Positions 45,865-54,138 of a stretch of DNA of 64,000 nt are shown here, in pieces (the stretch's first letter is position 1; every line of letters starts with the position of its first letter). The DNA is taken from positions 620,001 through 684,000 of the forward strand of contig CAWHBK010000004.1 in NCBI GenBank assembly GCA_963827605.1, written 5' to 3'. Both the position numbers and the translations under genes were made by a program. The notes below the pieces were generated by a model. That model saw only the letters and a program-made list of their open reading frames with translations, made no database searches and was not told where the DNA came from. Source of the DNA: DSYU01 sp963827605 (GTDB taxonomy: Bacteria; Chloroflexota; Anaerolineae; Anaerolineales; Anaerolineaceae).

Positions 45865-46544
45865 CGAATCTGCCGGAAGTTAACCAGGATCAGGTTCTGC
45901 GAGCAGTCGTCAGTGGTATCGAAGTAGACTTTGCCAGACAGCGGGATCATAGCCTGGTCCAACAGCATCACCCAAACCGCCTGCTTTGATTTTTGGGGTG
46001 CATCGGCAACGGTGAATTCGTAGCCGGCCTGGCCGTATTGCAGCGCGGTTCCGGTGAGGCTGAGCTGATATAGGCTTTTTCCTGCCAGGTAACCGCCCAA
46101 CATGACCGTGGTCCCCTGCATCGGCGCGCCCTGCAGGTCGAAGGCCTGCCCGGCCACCCACAGTTTGCAGGTGTCGTGATCGGCGAAAAGCGACCCGGAA
46201 ATAACTTTGATTTCGCCGCGCAAGATAAACGGGTAAAGCGAATGGATGGTAGCGGTGGGGCTGGGACCGGGCGTATTTGTTTCCGTCACTGTTGGCGAAG
46301 GGGTCACCGTGACAGTGGGGCTGGGCGTGCTGGTGATCGTCGCGATTGGCTCTGTTGGCTGCGGGGTTAAGGATGGCGGCGGCGTTATGGTGCTGGTTGG
46401 GATACTTACCGCGGCTACCAGTGTCGGCGGAACAGGCCGGAAAGGTTCCGGCAGGGCCTGGGGATTGGAATAAATGGAGGCAAAGGCCATCACAACACTG
46501 GCGATGCCCAGCCAGACCAATACGGTCATGACGTTCCAAGCCAT
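45861..46544 (-). CDS. Membrane-anchored protein with Thr/Pro linker and beta domain
   Basis: I do not recognise a family. From ATG 46544 the product has 227 residues: membrane helix (VMTVLVWLGIASVVMAFASIY), Thr/Pro/Ser linker with many TPSPTVT units, and a C-terminal beta-rich domain (about 120-227) with two cysteines that could pair. The frame stays open upstream to 46683 and encodes a basic stretch (KQQPRTERSKRKAEHTRRK) that would suit a cytoplasmic head, so the true start may be earlier: the PpiC stop overlaps an out-of-frame ATG (TAATG), or an ATA preceded by AAGGA near 46640 could be used. It probably follows the PpiC lipoprotein in one operon. Confidence 0.65.
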   Translation of the reverse strand: MAWNVMTVLVWLGIASVVMAFASIYSNPQALPEPFRPVPPTLVAAVSIPTSTITPPPSLTPQPTEPIATITSTPSPTVTVTPSPTVTETNTPGPSPTATIHSLYPFILRGEIKVISGSLFADHDTCKLWVAGQAFDLQGAPMQGTTVMLGGYLAGKSLYQLSLTGTALQYGQAGYEFTVADAPQKSKQAVWVMLLDQAMIPLSGKVYFDTTDDCSQNLILVNFRQIR

Positions 46545-46683
46545 ATCGTGCCCGGCTGGTTTGCGCCGGGTGTGTTCCGCCTTGCGCTTTGAACGCTCAG
46601 TCCGCGGCTGTTGTTTGGTGAGGTGCGTATCTTCTTCTATGGCTGCGATCCTTTTTATTTGCCTGAGCGCGTTAAGGTACGCA

Positions 46684-47634
46684 TTATGGGAGCAAAAATT
46701 CAACCTGGGTGGATTCGCGCCGGGTTTTAAGCCAATCCTGGAGCGCTTTATGCTGTAATACACGGCGGGCATCCGGAGAAATTGCCCGCGCGGGCTCGCG
46801 AGCAATCACCTGTAGGATGTGATACCCAATCTGCGACTTGACCACCGGGCTAATTTCCCCTGGCTGGAGTGCAAAAGCCGCCGCTTCCACTTCCACCTGC
46901 GTAAGGTACCCCCGCGGGAACCATCCCAGGTCACCACCGGTTTGCGGGTCATACCGGTACGCATACACGGTGAAATTGGCGCCGGGGATTTTTACCTGCT
47001 CGAGCGCCTTATTGGCATTTTCCTCTTCAATAGCCAGGATCTGGCGCGCATGGATTTGCTCGGCTTCCGCCGGGACGGCAGCGGCAATCTGGTCGCGCTG
47101 CCAGGCAGCTGCCAACTGGCGCTTGAGCGCAGTCCGGAAGGTCGCCGCTGTATACCCGCGTTGATCCATCCATTCTTTTAATGCGCCTGCCCCACCCAAC
47201 TGCTGCGCCAGGCGATCGACCTCGGCCTGCAGGGCAGCGTCATCCAGCTGAAAACCCTTCTCAAACGCGCCCTGAGCAAGCAAGAGCGTATCCGCCAGGT
47301 TATCGAGGACTTGCTTACGCTGCTGCTCGGGGGACAGTACCTTGCCTAGAGTCTGCTGCGCCTCCTGGAGCTGGCGCAGCTCAGCCTGATATTCTGCCTC
47401 GCTGACACCCTCGCCATTTATGCGCAGCGCCAGCGGTTCGGGCGTAACGGTAGGAGTTGGGACAAGCGTTGTCGCCACCGGGAAAGGCGTTTGGATAACC
47501 CCCGTACCGACAACCATGCTGGTTGGGGAGCCCGGCCCGGCCGGGGTTGGGTTGTTCGCCCGGCATCCCCCTGCTAACAGCAAAACCGGGAATATAAGTA
47601 TGGTGAAAAGGAACTGGATTGGTTTGGAAAACAT
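46684..47634 (-). CDS. PpiC-type peptidyl-prolyl isomerase lipoprotein
   Basis: The 316-residue protein has a lipoprotein signal (LLLAGGC, lipobox Cys24), a Thr/Pro linker, a SurA-like N-terminal chaperone region (about 68-190, INGEGVSEAEYQAELRQLQEAQ) and a parvulin domain (about 195-300): IHARQILA, GGDLGWFPRGYL, LQPGEISPVVKSQIGYHILQV. It would help fold exported proteins, as PrsA does in Gram-positive bacteria. TATAAT 8 nt before the ATG marks a probable leaderless transcript. The membrane-anchored beta-domain gene follows directly. Confidence 0.88.
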   Translation of the reverse strand: MFSKPIQFLFTILIFPVLLLAGGCRANNPTPAGPGSPTSMVVGTGVIQTPFPVATTLVPTPTVTPEPLALRINGEGVSEAEYQAELRQLQEAQQTLGKVLSPEQQRKQVLDNLADTLLLAQGAFEKGFQLDDAALQAEVDRLAQQLGGAGALKEWMDQRGYTAATFRTALKRQLAAAWQRDQIAAAVPAEAEQIHARQILAIEEENANKALEQVKIPGANFTVYAYRYDPQTGGDLGWFPRGYLTQVEVEAAAFALQPGEISPVVKSQIGYHILQVIAREPARAISPDARRVLQHKALQDWLKTRRESTQVEFLLP

Positions 47635-47642
47635 TGCCCTTG

Positions 47643-47648
47643 ATTATA
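47643..47648 (-). promoter_or_regulatory. -10 box of ppiC-like gene (leaderless)
   Basis: TATAAT on the minus strand, 8 nt before the ATG at 47634. Confidence 0.5.
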
Positions 47649-47781
47649 CCCGTTTCCTAACTACGGCGGCATACCGGATAAATTTATTATTGTTTACGGT
47701 TCTGATAAATCAATAAACCAGCCATAAAAAACGGGGATTAGTTTGAATTTGGTAGGCAAACGAGCAAGCGGTCATAGAAAT

Positions 47782-47819
47782 AAAAAGGTGGGTGCTGCTG
47801 CCAGGCAACAACACCCACC
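47782..47819 (-). terminator. Rho-independent terminator of groES-groEL
   Basis: On the minus strand GGTGGGTG (47812-47819) pairs with CACCCACC (47787-47794), extended by GTTGTTGCC/GGCAGCAGC-like pairs, followed by TTTTT. Confidence 0.85.
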
Positions 47820-47848
47820 CGTTCAAACCATTTAATCTACCGGCCGAT

Positions 47849-49480
47849 TTAGTACTCGGGCATCGGTGGAGCTTTGGGGCCTTCCTTCTCGGGGATCTCG
47901 GTGATCAGGGCTTCAGTTGTCAGGATCATCGAGGCGATGGAGGCCGCGTTCTCGAGCGCGCCGCGGGTAACTTTGGCGGGATCGATGACGCCAGCTTTGA
48001 CCATATCTTCGTACTGCTCGCTCATCACGTTATAGCCAATGTTGGAATCATTTTCTTTTTTCTGCATCTGGCGGACGTTCTCAACCACTACAGAACCGTC
48101 TTTACCAGCGTTCTCGGCGATCTTGCGCATGGGAACTTCCATGGCGCGGCGAACAATGACGACGCCGATTTGCGCGTCTTCGTTGTCCATCTTCAAGCCG
48201 TCGATCGAGCTGCGGGCATTCACCAGAGCCACACCACCGCCTGGGACAATACCTTCTTCAACGGCCGCGCGGGTCGCGGAGAGGGCATCTTCAACACGGT
48301 GTTTCTTTTCCTTGAGTTCGGTCTCGGTTGCGGCGCCAACACGGATGATCGCAACGCCGCCAGACAGCTTGGCCAGGCGCTCCTGGAGCTTTTCGCGGTC
48401 GTAATCGGAAGTGGTCTTGTCGATCTCGACACGGATCTGCTCGATGCGGCCCTTAATGGCCTGTTCTTCACCGCTGCCACCAACGATGGTGGTGTTGTCT
48501 TTATCGGAAACGATCTTCTCCGCACGGCCAAGGTCGGAGATGACGGTGGTTTCCAGCTTGCGGCCGGTTTCTTCCGAAATCACCTGCGCGCCGGTGAGGG
48601 TGGCGATATCGCCCAGCATAGCCTTGCGGCGATCACCAAAGCCAGGGGCCTTGACGGCCAGGACGTTGAGCATGCCACGCAGCTTATTCAGCACCAGGGT
48701 TGCCAGCGCTTCGCCGTCTACATCTTCGGCAACGATGACCAGATCGCGCTTGCCAATCTGGACGAGTTTTTCAAGCAGGGGAACGATATCAGCGGCAGCC
48801 GAAATTTTCTTGTCATAAATGAGAATATAGGGTTCGGGGATGACCGCTTCCATATGCTCGGAGTCGGTGATGAAGTAGGGCGACATATAGCCGCGATCGA
48901 ACTGCATACCTTCGACGTATTCGGTCTCGAACTCTAACCCGCGGGACTCTTCCACGGTGATGACGCCATCTTTCCCAACCTTGTCCATCACTTCGGCGAT
49001 CAGATCGCCAATGGTGCGGTCCTGAGCAGAGATGCTGGCGACGTTGGCAATTTCTTCTTTGGTGGTGACTTCGATGGCCATTGCGGTCAAGGCTTTGGCA
49101 ACCTGCTTGGCGGCAGCTTCAATACCCTGCTTGAGCAGCATGGGATTGGCGCCGGCGGCCAGGTTCTTGAGGCCTTCGGTAACGATGGCATGGGCCAAAA
49201 CGGTGGAGGTGGTGGTGCCGTCACCGGCAATGTCATTGGTCTTGGTCGCGGCTTCCTTAAGAAGCTGGGCGCCCATATTTTCAAAAGGATCTTCCAGTTC
49301 GATTTCTTTGGCAACCGTCACACCGTCGTGGGTGATGGTGGGGGAACCGAACTTGCGATCGAGGGCAACGTTGCGGCCCTTGGGTCCAAGGGTGGTTGCA
49401 ACCGCGTTCGCAACAGCATCAACGCCACTCTTCAGCCGGCGGCGAGCATCTTCAGCAAAAACAAGTTGTTTAGCAGGCAT
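47849..49480 (-). CDS. groL: Chaperonin GroEL
   Basis: The 543-residue 60-kDa chaperonin subunit forms the tetradecameric folding cage with GroES. The ATP loop TLGPKGRNV and DGTTTSTVLA (catalytic Asp region) are present, as are the signature AAVEEGIVPGGG and the Asp-containing DVDGEALATLVLNKL. The C-terminus ends EGPKAPPMPEY instead of the flexible GGM repeats of E. coli; such tails occur in several phyla. It lies 31 bp after groES and shares the CIRCE-controlled promoter. Confidence 0.98.
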   Translation of the reverse strand: MPAKQLVFAEDARRRLKSGVDAVANAVATTLGPKGRNVALDRKFGSPTITHDGVTVAKEIELEDPFENMGAQLLKEAATKTNDIAGDGTTTSTVLAHAIVTEGLKNLAAGANPMLLKQGIEAAAKQVAKALTAMAIEVTTKEEIANVASISAQDRTIGDLIAEVMDKVGKDGVITVEESRGLEFETEYVEGMQFDRGYMSPYFITDSEHMEAVIPEPYILIYDKKISAAADIVPLLEKLVQIGKRDLVIVAEDVDGEALATLVLNKLRGMLNVLAVKAPGFGDRRKAMLGDIATLTGAQVISEETGRKLETTVISDLGRAEKIVSDKDNTTIVGGSGEEQAIKGRIEQIRVEIDKTTSDYDREKLQERLAKLSGGVAIIRVGAATETELKEKKHRVEDALSATRAAVEEGIVPGGGVALVNARSSIDGLKMDNEDAQIGVVIVRRAMEVPMRKIAENAGKDGSVVVENVRQMQKKENDSNIGYNVMSEQYEDMVKAGVIDPAKVTRGALENAASIASMILTTEALITEIPEKEGPKAPPMPEY

Positions 49481-49511
49481 AGTTCAATCTCCTTCGAAGA
49501 TCTTTGGTTCT

Positions 49512-49808
49512 TTAACCTTCAACAATTGCGAGTAGATCACTTTCGCGCAGGATCAACAATTTCTTGCCATCTAGCTTGATCTCTGTTCCAGCATATTTGG
49601 CAAACAACACAGTGTCGCCCACGGTAACATCCATCTGGATGCGTTTTCCATCCTCGTCGCGGTCGCCGGGACCAATCGAGAGAACTTTGCCACGCTGGGG
49701 CTTTTCTTTGGCCGTTTCAGGTAGGACAATACCACTCGCAGTGATATCTTCCTGCTCGATCGGCTCAACCACGACACGGCTGCCCAAAGGTTTAAGGTTG
49801 AGTGCCAT
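49512..49808 (-). CDS. groS: Co-chaperonin GroES
   Basis: The 98-residue 10-kDa co-chaperonin caps GroEL. LKPLGSRVVVEPIEQED, the mobile loop TASGIVLPETAKEKPQRG, VTVGDTVLFAKYAGTEI and the C-terminal strand are all present. AGGAGG precedes the ATG. It is the first gene of the operon, under a CIRCE element. Confidence 0.98.
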   Translation of the reverse strand: MALNLKPLGSRVVVEPIEQEDITASGIVLPETAKEKPQRGKVLSIGPGDRDEDGKRIQMDVTVGDTVLFAKYAGTEIKLDGKKLLILRESDLLAIVEG

Positions 49809-49859
49809 ACGAATTCCTCCTGGGAAAGGTTAGGGGTACAAAATTGGATGGTGATCGTT

Positions 49860-49925
49860 TTAGCACTCTATATATGCGAGTGCTAAAACCGATCCAATAT
49901 TATCTAAGATTGAAGCGAAAGTCAA
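49860..49925 (-). promoter_or_regulatory. groES promoter with CIRCE operator
   Basis: CIRCE is perfect: TTAGCACTC (49860-49868), 9-nt spacer, GAGTGCTAA (49878-49886). Upstream on the minus strand lies TTGACT (complement of 49920-49925), a 17-nt spacer and TAATAT (complement of 49897-49902). The operator covers the transcription start and early leader, so HrcA would block initiation or clearance. hrcA is not in the window. Confidence 0.93.
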
Positions 49926-50061
49926 GAGGGGAATTGGAAGTTCTTACACAATTCTGATAGAGAGGCTGCCCGTGAACCGTTTTGGGTCGTCCTGAATGGA
50001 GAATCTGGGCTGCAGGTCGAATTTCAAGGGGGACGCACATGCCTGGCCCCGCCCCACGAGC

Positions 50062-51555
50062 TTATTCCCCCGAATTAACGGTCTCTTTCGATTTGGGGGT
50101 GGGCAGAAGCGTGGGCGTGCGAATGGGGGTGGGCGAGGGTTTTCCTGAAGGCGTAGCGGTGGACAGCGCTCCCCCGGCGCTGATCGATTTGCATATCGAG
50201 TCACTTTCGTTGAGAATAGAGGCAATCGCCGGATCGTTGGCAAAAGTGGAGGAGCGAATTTCGCTAATCAGGCTGGTGGCTTCCGTGCAATAGGTCGAGC
50301 GAGTGGGATCATGAGGCAGGTACATCCCGGCCAGCAGCGAAGCGTACGTGTAATAATAGACCAATGTGCTGGAGGAAATTTCCATCCCGGTGATTTCGAT
50401 GGGCGGATCGCATTCTTTATTACCCTCACGCAGCTCGCAAGTCTCTTCAGCGGTGCAGCCGCGAATGCCGCACTTGAGCGCGCTGATGGCGTCCTCGTAG
50501 TTACGCGCCTGACGGTAAACCATGCCCAGCTGGGCGTACACGTTCGGGTTGGTCGGGTCGTACTGCAGGGCTTTGCCCATGTTGTTTGAGGCGGCCAGGA
50601 ACTGGCCGAGCTGGGCATACGCGCGGCCAATGCCCATATAGGGCAGCGGGTCTTTAATGCCAAGCTGCTCATTGCGATCCGCGGCCAACGCAAAATAATT
50701 AATGGCTTTGTTGTAGTATTCCTCACTGAGGGTCGGATTGTTCCAGGAGGACAGCCCCCGGCTGCGGTAGGATTGGCCCAGTTTTATGTACAGGAAGGTC
50801 ATATTGGGCGCCAGCTTCAGGGCCGTCTCTAATTGTTCGATCGATCCCATATAATCGGCCTGGTTTTCCAGGTAGAGGGCATATACCCGGTGGGCTTCCC
50901 ACATGTCTGGGGCCAGTTTTAGAGCGCGGCTGATGGCGTCGTAGGCCTGATCAAAGCGCTGCTGATCGATCTGGATTTCGGCGGACACCACCTGGGCCAA
51001 AACGTTGGTTTCATCCAGGGTTACGGCCTTGTTAACAGACTGCTCGGCCTGGGTAATCATCTTGATGCCGAGCGCTTCGTCCCCCTGGATGTAGCGCGCA
51101 AAACTGGCGTTCCAATCCAAAACAAACGCGTGCACAGCGAACGCGGTGCTGTCTTCGGGGGCAAGCGCAATTGCCTTTTCGGCGTCCTGGAGGGCCATAT
51201 CGAAGCGAGCCTGTTTCTCCTTATCGGTAATCTGCGACTCGGTGGAATAGGTAAGAATCCGCGCCAGCTCGGCGTACAGACGGCCATTGTCAGGGTTGAT
51301 GATAAGGGCATCCTGATACGATGCAATGGCGGCATCCAGATCGCCAGACTGGAAGTGCATCTCGGCCTCCAAGGAATAGGAACTGGCGATGCGGGTCGGA
51401 GTGGGTGTTGCCAGAAAAAGCGGCTTGACCTGCCCCCGGCGGAATGCCTGGGTTACAAACAGCCCGCTGATGATAAAAACGGCAAGGATGAAAATATACA
51501 GGGGGCTCGAGTAAACCCGCCGCTGGCGGCGGAAAATATAACGGGGTGGAGGCAT
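50062..51555 (-). CDS. Membrane-anchored TPR protein
   Basis: The 497-residue protein has a basic head, a membrane helix (PLYIFILAVFIISGLFVTQAF), a short Thr/Pro linker (FLATPTPTR) and about nine TPR units on the outer side (for example LEAEMHFQSGDLDAAIASYQDALIINPDN, VYAQLGMVYRQARNYEDAISALKCG). Four cysteines in the C-terminal part (CGIRGCTAEETCELREGNKEC) may form disulfides. The end is Thr/Pro/Ser-rich. It is a scaffold or binding protein; no enzyme motif. A related TPR protein is encoded directly upstream, so the pair probably arose by duplication and may interact. Confidence 0.83.
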   Translation of the reverse strand: MPPPRYIFRRQRRVYSSPLYIFILAVFIISGLFVTQAFRRGQVKPLFLATPTPTRIASSYSLEAEMHFQSGDLDAAIASYQDALIINPDNGRLYAELARILTYSTESQITDKEKQARFDMALQDAEKAIALAPEDSTAFAVHAFVLDWNASFARYIQGDEALGIKMITQAEQSVNKAVTLDETNVLAQVVSAEIQIDQQRFDQAYDAISRALKLAPDMWEAHRVYALYLENQADYMGSIEQLETALKLAPNMTFLYIKLGQSYRSRGLSSWNNPTLSEEYYNKAINYFALAADRNEQLGIKDPLPYMGIGRAYAQLGQFLAASNNMGKALQYDPTNPNVYAQLGMVYRQARNYEDAISALKCGIRGCTAEETCELREGNKECDPPIEITGMEISSSTLVYYYTYASLLAGMYLPHDPTRSTYCTEATSLISEIRSSTFANDPAIASILNESDSICKSISAGGALSTATPSGKPSPTPIRTPTLLPTPKSKETVNSGE

Positions 51556-51606
51556 GAGTAGTTATCAGTTAACAGTTATCAGTCGTCCGTAAAGAGGCTG
51601 GGATGG

Positions 51607-52905
51607 TCAAGGGCTAGGGGTAGGAGTGGGAGTGGCGCCGGTGTCGGTTTCGGCGCCGGGCTCCGCGGGGGTTTCGGTGGGCAGTGGGTTTTGGGCCAGT
51701 TCCCGGCAGGTATCGACCATCACCTGGGCGTTATACATAGCATCCGCATCATCCGGGTTTACTTCCGCGATCTTTTGAGATACCTGCAAAGCTTCGCCGC
51801 ACTGCCCGGATTTTGCCAGAGAAAGGCCGTAGCGCGAATAAATGTTTATTGAGGCCTGCGTTTTGTCCAGCGGAATACCCTGCACCTGCACGCCTTCGTC
51901 GGTCATTCCGCCGTTGACAGCCAGGCGCAGCGAGCGGAGGGCCGTTTTGTAATCGCCGGTCTTGTAGTAAAACGAGCCGACCAGACTGTGAAGGAAGGCA
52001 TCCTGGGGGGCTTTCTGAACAGCCTGCTCGGAGTACTGGGTACCCTTGCCAAACTCGCCCAGCTTGAGATACATACGCGCCAATTCGGCATAGGCTTCGG
52101 GGTCATCCGGTTGTAGCGCGATGGTGCGGCCAAACTCATACTCGGCTTTATCGTAAATTTCGGCGGCATTGTAATTGCGCCCCAGCGCCAGGTGCAGGTC
52201 TGGCAGGTTCTCATTGGCCGCCACGGCAGCCTCGAACTCAGTGATCGCTTCATCGTAATTGCCAGTCACTTCCAGCACCAGGCCGCGCGCGCGGCGCACC
52301 TCCAGCAGCGAGCTGTCCAAATCCAGGGCTTTTTTAGAAATCGGGCCGATCTGGTCCCGCGTATTGATATCTTCCTTGCCCGCATCGATCTTTTCTTTAT
52401 ATATCTCAGCCAGGTAGGCATAGGCCAGAGCGCTGTTTGGGTCTAAGTCGAGGGATTTGTCGATCTCCACCTGCCCCCCGCCGAAATCGCCTTGCTTGCC
52501 CTTAATCCAGCCCATGACGGCATGCGCCAGGGCATGATTGGGATTGAGCAGCAGCGCGTTTTGCACGTTTTCCGTCGCACCCTCATAATCGCCGTAGAGC
52601 ACCTGCCAGCGCGCCAGGGTAACATATACAGCCGGGTTGCGCGGGTCCGCTTTCACGGCCTCCTTGTAGATTTCGATCGCCTGGTTGATTCTGCCTTTCT
52701 GGATCAGGTCAGAAGCCTCGTTGATGAAAGATTCGGGAGAACGGGTGGGGGTGGTGGTAGGAATAAACAATGGGGGGGTAGTGGGTACAACCACCCGGTT
52801 GACGTAGATCGCGCCGGCCACTAATGCGATCAGGGCAATGATACGCAACGGGTTGGCGCGCTTACGCTTGCGCGACATGCTCCATTTGCTTCCGTGGAGA
52901 TACAT
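51607..52905 (-). CDS. Membrane-anchored TPR protein (paralogue)
   Basis: The 432-residue protein has a basic head (SRKRKRANPLR), a membrane helix (IIALIALVAGAIYV), a Thr/Pro linker and about eight TPR units (for example EASDLIQKGRINQAIEIYKEAVKADPRN, HLALGRNYNAAEIYDKAEYEFGRTIALQPDD), ending in a Pro/Thr/Gly-rich tail. It parallels the downstream TPR gene in layout. ATG 52905 is kept because TAAGAT lies exactly 6 nt upstream (a leaderless promoter), although ATG 52878 (MSRKRK) would also serve. The two TPR genes are 51 bp apart and are likely co-transcribed. Confidence 0.82.
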   Translation of the reverse strand: MYLHGSKWSMSRKRKRANPLRIIALIALVAGAIYVNRVVVPTTPPLFIPTTTPTRSPESFINEASDLIQKGRINQAIEIYKEAVKADPRNPAVYVTLARWQVLYGDYEGATENVQNALLLNPNHALAHAVMGWIKGKQGDFGGGQVEIDKSLDLDPNSALAYAYLAEIYKEKIDAGKEDINTRDQIGPISKKALDLDSSLLEVRRARGLVLEVTGNYDEAITEFEAAVAANENLPDLHLALGRNYNAAEIYDKAEYEFGRTIALQPDDPEAYAELARMYLKLGEFGKGTQYSEQAVQKAPQDAFLHSLVGSFYYKTGDYKTALRSLRLAVNGGMTDEGVQVQGIPLDKTQASINIYSRYGLSLAKSGQCGEALQVSQKIAEVNPDDADAMYNAQVMVDTCRELAQNPLPTETPAEPGAETDTGATPTPTPSP

Positions 52906-52962
52906 AATACCATCTTACCACTGGGCAAAGAGAAGCGTCAAGAGAGGGTCTTTGAGTTCTCA

Positions 52963-52997
52963 GGGCTTTCACAAAGTCGATCGCTTTGTGAAAGCCC
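52963..52997. repeat. Inverted repeat 1 upstream of trmD
   Basis: A 14-bp perfect inverted repeat (52963-52976 with 52984-52997) around TCGATCG. First of three palindromic elements in the 430-bp gap 52906-53336, which holds no gene. Confidence 0.8.
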
Positions 52998-53078
52998 AAA
53001 CCAGAAGGCCATCCCCCAACCCCTTCCTGCGCTTGCGAAGCTACGCTTCGAAGCAAGCTGGAAGGGGAGAAAAGAGAT

Positions 53079-53120
53079 TTTGGGGTAGCGGTGGCCGTAT
53101 ACGGCCACCGCTACCCCAAA
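53079..53120. repeat. 42-bp perfect palindrome
   Basis: Arms 53079-53099 and 53100-53120 are exact reverse complements with no spacer (centre GTATAC). It could extrude as a cruciform or fold as an RNA hairpin. AAAAAAG follows at about 53125, in the wrong direction for a U-tail on the plus strand. Confidence 0.85.
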
Positions 53121-53287
53121 CCCCGAAAAAAGGGAAGTGATTTTGTGAAAACCGTGTTTGAGTTCTGCCGGCGTGGGAAAGGATACGGGCGGGCGCCCGA
53201 CTGGATGGATGCAGTTGGATCATCCCAGGCACACAGCACTTGTATTGGAGGCTGGGTAGCCTCACCAAAAAACGGAAATGCATCCCC

Positions 53288-53317
53288 TTTTGGTTTCAAG
53301 GATCCTTGAAACCAAAA
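53288..53317. repeat. 30-bp perfect palindrome in the trmD promoter region
   Basis: TTTTGGTTTCAAGG meets its exact complement at GGATCC (centre 53302/53303). It ends 8 bp before the TAAAAT box (53325-53330), which is 6 nt ahead of the trmD ATG. A dyad operator or a hairpin terminator for readthrough is possible. Confidence 0.85.
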
Positions 53318-53336
53318 CCTATGCTAAAATTTCCGC

Positions 53337-54092
53337 ATGCAATTCGATGTGTTTACCCTGTTCCCCGGACTGATTTTGCCATACCTCGAAGAAAGTATAT
53401 TGCAGCGAGCGCGCGAACACGGGCTGGTGACGGTGAACGTGCATGATATCCGCGCCTGGGCGATTGACAAGCACCACGTGACGGATGAGCCACCCTACGG
53501 CGGCGGCGGCGGGATGGTGATGAAGGTCCAGCCGATTTTCGCCGCGGTGGAAGGGGTGCTGGGCACGCCGCCAAACTGCCCGGTGATCTTGCTGACGCCG
53601 CAAGGGCGCCCGTTCACGCAGAAAGTGGCGACTGAGCTGGTGCAGCATCCGCGGCTGGCTCTGCTGTGCGGGCGCTACGAAGGCGTGGATGAGCGCGTGC
53701 GCACCCACCTGGCGAGTGACGAAATCTCGCTGGGCGACTTCGTACTGACCGGCGGAGAACTTCCGGCGCTGGCGCTGATCGATGCGGTCAGCCGGCTGAT
53801 CCCTGGCGTGTTGGGCGACCCAGACGGCGCATCCGACGACTCGCACGCAACGGGGCTGTTGGAATACCCGCACTACACCCGCCCACCGGAATTCCGCGGC
53901 TGGTCGATACCCCCGGTGCTGCTCTCGGGCAACCATGCCGAGATCAACCGCTGGCGCAGGGAACAATCGCTGCTGCGCACACTGCGTAAGCGCCCGGACC
54001 TGCTGGAGCAAGCTGATCTATCGGTAAAAGACCGCAAGTTTCTGGAAAAAGTGGCACGAGAAGGAATCCCAGAAGAGCATAAGATTGAATAA
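53337..54092 (+). CDS. trmD: tRNA (guanine-N1)-methyltransferase TrmD
   Basis: SPOUT methyltransferase that makes m1G37 in tRNAs, preventing +1 frameshifting. Typical features over 251 residues: FDVFTLFPGLI, DEPPYGGGGGMVMK, LLTPQGRPF, LCGRYEGVDERV and the knot DEISLGDFVLTGGELPALALIDAVSRLIPGVLG with the catalytic Asp; the C-terminal HYTRPPEFRGWSIPPVLLSGNHAEINRWR is intact. TAAAAT lies 6 nt upstream, so the mRNA is probably leaderless. The usual neighbours rpsP, rimM and rplS are missing here. Confidence 0.97.
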   Translation: MQFDVFTLFPGLILPYLEESILQRAREHGLVTVNVHDIRAWAIDKHHVTDEPPYGGGGGMVMKVQPIFAAVEGVLGTPPNCPVILLTPQGRPFTQKVATELVQHPRLALLCGRYEGVDERVRTHLASDEISLGDFVLTGGELPALALIDAVSRLIPGVLGDPDGASDDSHATGLLEYPHYTRPPEFRGWSIPPVLLSGNHAEINRWRREQSLLRTLRKRPDLLEQADLSVKDRKFLEKVAREGIPEEHKIE

Positions 54093-54138
54093 CCAGAGGT
54101 CCCAAAGGCCCCGGTTACAATTATTCTAGGAGGTTGCA

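Noticed and set aside
47792..48937. 381-codon open frame antisense to groEL
   Set aside because: It is a shadow of the groEL frame: no ribosome site, no recognisable domain, and codon pattern mirrors the opposite strand.
52963..53317. Insertion sequence remnants
   Set aside because: Palindromes are present but no transposase fragment or target-site duplication can be found.
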